Positions 60,454 through 64,000 of a stretch of DNA of 64,000 nt are shown piece after piece. Under the pieces are notes generated by a model that saw nothing but the letters and a program-made list of their open reading frames with translations, was not told the DNA's origin and did not search any database. This DNA comes from Yponomeuta sedellus. Taxonomy: Eukaryota > Arthropoda > Insecta > Lepidoptera > Yponomeutidae. Position numbers and translations under genes: made by a program. The stretch's first letter is position 1; each line of letters opens with the position of its first letter. The stretch covers positions 1,560,045 to 1,624,044 of the forward strand of contig OW203723.1 of assembly GCA_934045075.1 (NCBI GenBank), in the 5' to 3' direction.

Positions 60454-60557
60454 CTATCCATCCATCCATCCATCCATCCATCCGTCCGTCCGTCCGTCCG
60501 TCCGTCCATCCATCCAATGTTTTTCTTTTTAATGAAACATAAAAAAGAAAAACATTG
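60454..60557. repeat. CCAT/CCGT microsatellite followed by a 17-bp hairpin
   Basis: CCAT units, six CCGT units, then CCAT again (60454-60516). Immediately after, CCAATGTTTTTCTTTTT pairs perfectly with AAAAAGAAAAACATTGG around TAATGAAACATA. The microsatellite resembles that at 23206-23297. Confidence 0.8.
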
Positions 60558-61209
60558 GACATACACTATAATCCGAGTGGACTAGAGTTTCAGTTACTAA
60601 GATGAACCACTTTGTCCGAGCGAAGGTACTAGGAGCGTGAAAACAACGCTTCGAAGTGAATTGCCTCGGGTACACGAGTGTCTTGACGGCCTTTTCTTTT
60701 TATTTTCTCAAGCTCTACAGGGTGACTAGATTCCTTGGTGAATTTTCAGGGATATCCTGGTAATTCTTATCAATTTGGTTTGTGAATACAGTTTGGAACC
60801 GGACCTAGAAAATTATGATTATCTATGAAAATGTATATAAGTTATTATTGCATTATTTATTTTTGTTTATCAAAAATGTATAGTTTATATTTATTTACAT
60901 ATAATATATAGATAGATATATATGTAAATAAATATACCCGCGGCTTGGTTGGCTCCGCACCTATTGACTAGTCTTTCCTGTGGGCTAGGCTGACTAAGCT
61001 TTCAGGATGGTATAGAAGCTAGGCAAGCCTACATCATCTATAAAACCATGTCCCAGGCACTACAGCGTCGGAGTGGTCCCTTCACCCATCTAGTGTGAGT
61101 GAGGATACCACTGGACGCTGTATAAATCATCTCATTACGTAGATGCAAAAAGGCCAATAATCATCATCATCATAGATAGATATTTAATAAATAATGCTTG
61201 TGGGTCTCC
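60558..61209. other. Intergenic sequence, possible RTE tail
   Basis: Bases 60940-61176 end in ATCATCATCATCATAG, the type of tail left by RTE-like elements. The body (CCTGTGGGCTAGGCTGAC, CGTCGGAGTGGTCCC) is not identified. Confidence 0.35.
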
Positions 61210-61365
61210 ACTGAAATCATAAAAGTCATTCACACTATGAACGAGTCTATTGAGCAAGTATGCATTTTAGAGACTCGCCCCCAGGTACCCTAGAGCTGGT
61301 TATTACCCATTTACCTTGCAAGTATAGAGTTATATTATTTTAATAAATCAGATCCGCTATCAATC
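61210..61365. repeat. Flank shared with 39280-39420
   Basis: AAAGTCATTCACACTA, GAGACTCGCCCCCAGGTACC, GGTTATTACCCATTTACCTT and TTATTTTAATAAATCAGAT match the segment preceding the 5S SINE at 39421. Both SINE copies lie in the same orientation relative to it. Confidence 0.65.
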
Positions 61366-61697
61366 CTTTTCGTATGTCCCCACTGCTGTGCCTCCGGTCT
61401 CTTCTTGCAGTGGTGAGTTTTAAGACAGCGGCGGGCCTTACTGTCAGAAGGTATCTAGCCGCCCATAAGACCTCTGACATGGCTTAACGACTGACATTAC
61501 ATGACAGCCGGCAACAACGGCTTAACGTGCATTTACGAAGCACGGAAGCGCCCGGAAAGGGTAAAGCACCCTGGGTGACCGTCCCGGACTAGCGGTAGTC
61601 ACGGGACGGTCACCCATCCTACTCCTGACTGCACCTGTTGTTGCTTAACACAAGTGATTGATTCCAATTACTCGGTTCGACAAGGCCACGAGCGCTT
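61366..61697 (-). mobile_element. 5S-derived SINE, minus strand, with internal foldback
   Basis: 3' side TATCAATCCTTTTCGTATGT, body with a deletion around CTTCTTGCAGTGG, and head GACTGCACCTGTTGTTGC ... GGCCACGAGCGC. Near the 5S C-box there is an extra inverted copy: GGGTGACCGTCCCG (61573-61586) faces CGGGACGGTCACCC (61602-61615). Confidence 0.75.
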
Positions 61698-61994
61698 CAT
61701 TGTCTATCTGGATAAAATAAAAAATCCTGATGGTTTCAAAATCACCCTGTATAAACGACGGATTATTTTTACGCCTCTGTGCTTACTTTGTGCCCGACTG
61801 AGAAGGCAATGGGTGGCTGTTTCTTTCGCACTGCTGTATGTCTCTTTATGACTAATGAGGAGTGAAATGACAAAATGATGGCTGTTGGAAACGCGAGTTT
61901 TACGTACTGTCTACGAGTATGTAGATAGGAGATAGACTGAACAGAACAGAGATACGGCGACTCTTGTGTTTAATGAAAAACAAAATGGTGGACG
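61698..61994. other. Spacer
   Basis: No gene or repeat recognised. Confidence 0.3.
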
Positions 61995-62042
61995 AAAATC
62001 AAATGAACGAATGAATCAATGAAACAACGAACGAACGAACGA

Positions 62043-62073
<31 letters not shown>

Positions 62074-62116
62074 AGCGAGTGAGTGAGTGAGTGAGTGAAT
62101 GAATGAGTGAATGATT
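61995..62116. repeat. GAAC/GAGC/GAGT/GAAT tetranucleotide microsatellite
   Basis: GAAT/GAAA units, a long run of GAAC, then GAGC, GAGT and GAAT blocks in order. This shows stepwise substitution within one expanding array. Confidence 0.85.
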
Positions 62117-62184
62117 TTTGCCATAAACAAATATGCTTACATAACATAATTATAAAATTAAGTGTGCTTGTGACATTAATACTA

Positions 62185-62264
62185 AAGCCAATATTAGCCT
62201 CTAAATAGGTTTTTTAAATTTGTTCCTTAGCACGGGTTAGTGCATTAAAATAAAAATAGTATAA
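62185..62264 (+). mobile_element. T308 insertion L: strongly 5'-truncated copy
   Basis: Flanked by ACATTAATACTA (62173-62184 and 62265-62276). Contains only TTAGCCTCTAAATAGG through GCACGGGTTAGTGC to AATAGTATAA. It fixes the biological 3' end of the family and its polarity. Confidence 0.85.
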
Positions 62265-62276
62265 ACATTAATACTA

Positions 62277-62759
62277 TTTCAGCGTTAGCTATTTCTATTC
62301 GAAGCAGCGCTGATTTTCAACAATATGGCAGCTGTCGTATGCCATTTTGATCTCTAAGATTCTACAAAAATCTGACTGTAAGAAGTCATAAGGAGGGGGA
62401 ATTTTTAACCGCAGCAAACGATACCAAAGACCCTATTTTTTACCAATCAAGAAAACGTCGGCGAATCCTCAGTTTCTCACTTTCAGCAGTCGGGTTATTT
62501 TTTTTTTTTTTTTGTAATTTTCCTGTTCGTATAATATACAGCCCAGTATAATTTTGTTACACCGAAAGTCATTGTAATATTATATGCGAAACGCTCCTAA
62601 ACGGCGATTTGGCCGGCGGCGCGCCGACGGGCTGTGGGGTAGTTTTATTTGGGATTACAGTAACTAGAATCCCACTCAAGAGTTTCCGAACCACCTGAGT
62701 TTAAATGAGAAAGAATCTAACTTTAAATGTCTATGTACATATAGTCACAATATTATTTA
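62277..62759. other. Intergenic sequence with poly(T)
   Basis: A T tract at about 62499-62513 and a GC-rich stretch at 62590-62640 with no recognised identity. Confidence 0.35.
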
Positions 62760-62945
62760 GACCTGAGATTTCCCCACTGAGCCTCACAGTTTCCTTACGA
62801 TATTCCTTCGCAATTGATGAGTGGATCGCTACTATAGCTTCAGAAATATACATAGGTAACTTAGAAAAAAGTTTTTGTTACATGCCGGGATTCGAACCAC
62901 CGACCTCCCGAGTTGCCGGCGTTCTACCGTTCCACAATGAGGTAA
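62760..62945 (-). mobile_element. tRNA-derived SINE, minus strand
   Basis: In reverse the head reads ATTGTGGAACGGTAGAACGC (A box) and GGTGGTTCGAATCCCGGCAT (B box), 62878-62942. The body to the left contains TTTCCTTACGATATTCCTTC. No tail was defined. Confidence 0.6.
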
Positions 62946-63409
62946 TCAAATTAAATCAATTTTATTTCAACGTAAAGAATTTACATTCTCTTTCGCGAAT
63001 GACAATATAAAATGTAACGTAAGAAAAGGAGGATAAGTCGTTAAGATTATCTCTCGATGTCTGGTAAAAAACATCGAACATCATTATTAACGTCGGCATA
63101 TTACTTGACCAAAAATCCGCACAATCGGGATGATTTTACGATAGATAAGTAAGGTTTTTTTATTTATTTGTGGCGAGCACATGTCAACTCTGCGCGCGCA
63201 CTACAAATTCCAACATTCCTGCATCGCGCAATCAAAGTGTTTCAATGACATACCATAAATATAACGTCCGACTAACAAAAATTGGACCGGCCGTCCCCAG
63301 GCATACGATCTGCCTGGCGGGATATTTCCCTTTATAGTGGAAGAGCACGGTCACCCGCTCTTCCTTATAATTTATAAAATATTGACTTGCTCAGCGCCGC
63401 ACAGTTGAT
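62946..63409. other. Intergenic sequence without recognised features
   Basis: No gene supported. Confidence 0.35.
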
Positions 63410-63470
63410 TTTTCGAGATTTGCGCTTACCAACACATTCATCGATTCATTTTCATATTATAGAAGATAGA
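63410..63470 (-). mobile_element. Helitron-like 5' end fragment, minus strand
   Basis: TCGAGATTTGCGCTTACCAA, CACATTCATCGATTCATTTT is the reverse of the 5' part of the 22725-22918 family. Only about 60 bp remain. Confidence 0.5.
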
Positions 63471-63529
63471 AGATTTTGTAGTGTTGTGTGTCGGCCAGCT
63501 GCGAAAAATGAAAAGTGACTCCCCACAAT

Positions 63530-63650
63530 GAACTGTAGGTCTACCCGAGACCACGGCAACTGCAACGCTGCCGAAACGTCGGGATATAAAGTAATTACGT
63601 TTTACCTAATAAATAATCGCGATTTGACCCGTTTAATATATAACTATTTA
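63530..63650 (+). repeat. GAAACGTCGGGA repeat segment, copy 2
   Basis: ACCACGGCAACTGCAACG, GCCGAAACGTCGGGATATAA, TTTTACCTAATAAATAATCG and GACCCGTTTAATATATAAC match 57010-57130. Confidence 0.55.
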
Positions 63651-63683
63651 ATCCATGCTGACTTGATTACATACTTGACTTGA

Positions 63684-63915
63684 CGGCCCCGGTGGCGCAG
63701 CGGTTTGGCACGCTGACTGTAACACCGAAGGTCTCGGGTTCAATCCCCAGCCGGGTCAAACTAGGAAACGAACTTTTCTAGTTTGTCTCGGGTCTTGGAT
63801 GTTATCTATGTATTTATTGTATTAAATCTATCGTCGAGTTAGCACCTGTAACACAAGTCATTTAATTGTACTTAGTACAGGGCTAACAAGATCTGTGTAA
63901 TATGTCCATGAATGT

Positions 63916-63998
<83 letters not shown>

Positions 63999-64000
63999 TT
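63684..64000 (+). mobile_element. tRNA-derived SINE with TTTA tail, running off the window
   Basis: The head GGCCCCGGTGGCGCAGCGGT (A box) and TCTCGGGTTCAATCCCCAG (B box) is followed by a body with CTCGGGTCTTGGATGTTA, GTCGAGTTAGCACCTGTAAC and CAGGGCTAACAAGATC. The tail is (TTTA)n from about 63916 to the end. The head and the TCTTGGATGTTA word are shared with the SINE at 58681, but the body and tail differ, so it is a separate subfamily. Confidence 0.8.

Overview
The window looks like intergenic and intronic sequence from an insect nuclear genome, most probably a moth or butterfly. The grounds are AT-rich DNA with no prokaryotic gene layout, a short spliced gene resembling the insect Osiris (DUF1676) family, 5S-rRNA-derived SINEs, short Helitron-like elements ending in CTAG, RTE-, Jockey- and CR1-type LINE debris, and a tRNA-Lys primer-binding site of insect type. 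The order Lepidoptera is inferred from the repeat repertoire as I know it; no database search was possible. Host coding content is minimal: one two-exon gene on the + strand (CDS 26848-26989 and 28195-28496). Nearly everything else I can identify is transposon-derived.

Layout. 0-11.4 kb: a MITE with TIRs, then three clusters of a tRNA-like repeat family, here called T308 because its monomer repeats exactly every 308 bp. They are insertion A (2784-3346), the 2.4-kb inverted array B (3741-6142) and array C (10417-11348). Between them lie a 5S SINE, a Tc1/mariner-like MITE, a 79-bp minisatellite and a dead LINE tail. 11.6-16.3 kb: a structurally intact non-LTR retrotransposon on the minus strand (ORF1 with coiled coil and FP-like C-terminus; ORF2 with endonuclease and reverse transcriptase) ending in a GATAC pentamer tail. 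16.5-26.8 kb: 5S SINEs, tRNA SINEs, LINE 3' ends, T308 insertion E, a Helitron and microsatellites. 26.8-28.5 kb: the Osiris-like gene, whose intron holds SINE and LINE scraps and a 361-bp MITE. 28.5-41.6 kb: LTR remnant, LINE ends, an inverted pair of 5S SINEs, several MITEs, and T308 copies F, G and H. 41.7-52.2 kb: a near-perfect 5.3-kb tandem duplication (period 5297 bp). 53.5-56.4 kb: a 5' portion of a CR1-like element (PHD/esterase-type ORF1 plus endonuclease half of ORF2) cut off by a SINE in the opposite orientation. 56.4-64 kb: SINEs, MITEs, more T308 fragments, and a TTTA tail running off the window.

The most unusual system is T308. Nine insertions (A, B, C, E, F, G, H, L, M) are bounded by 10-15 bp target-site duplications that can be read directly. 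Several are head-to-tail multimers with constant 308-bp spacing, and the six long ones (A, B, C, E, G, H) switch orientation internally and use the same pair of termini. Some short copies are 5'-truncated. This pattern suggests target-primed reverse transcription from a multimeric or circular RNA template, as proposed for retrozymes and Penelope-like elements, but the repeat carries a tRNA-like cloverleaf and no hammerhead core that I can find. That mechanism is inference. The boundaries, period and duplications are direct observations.
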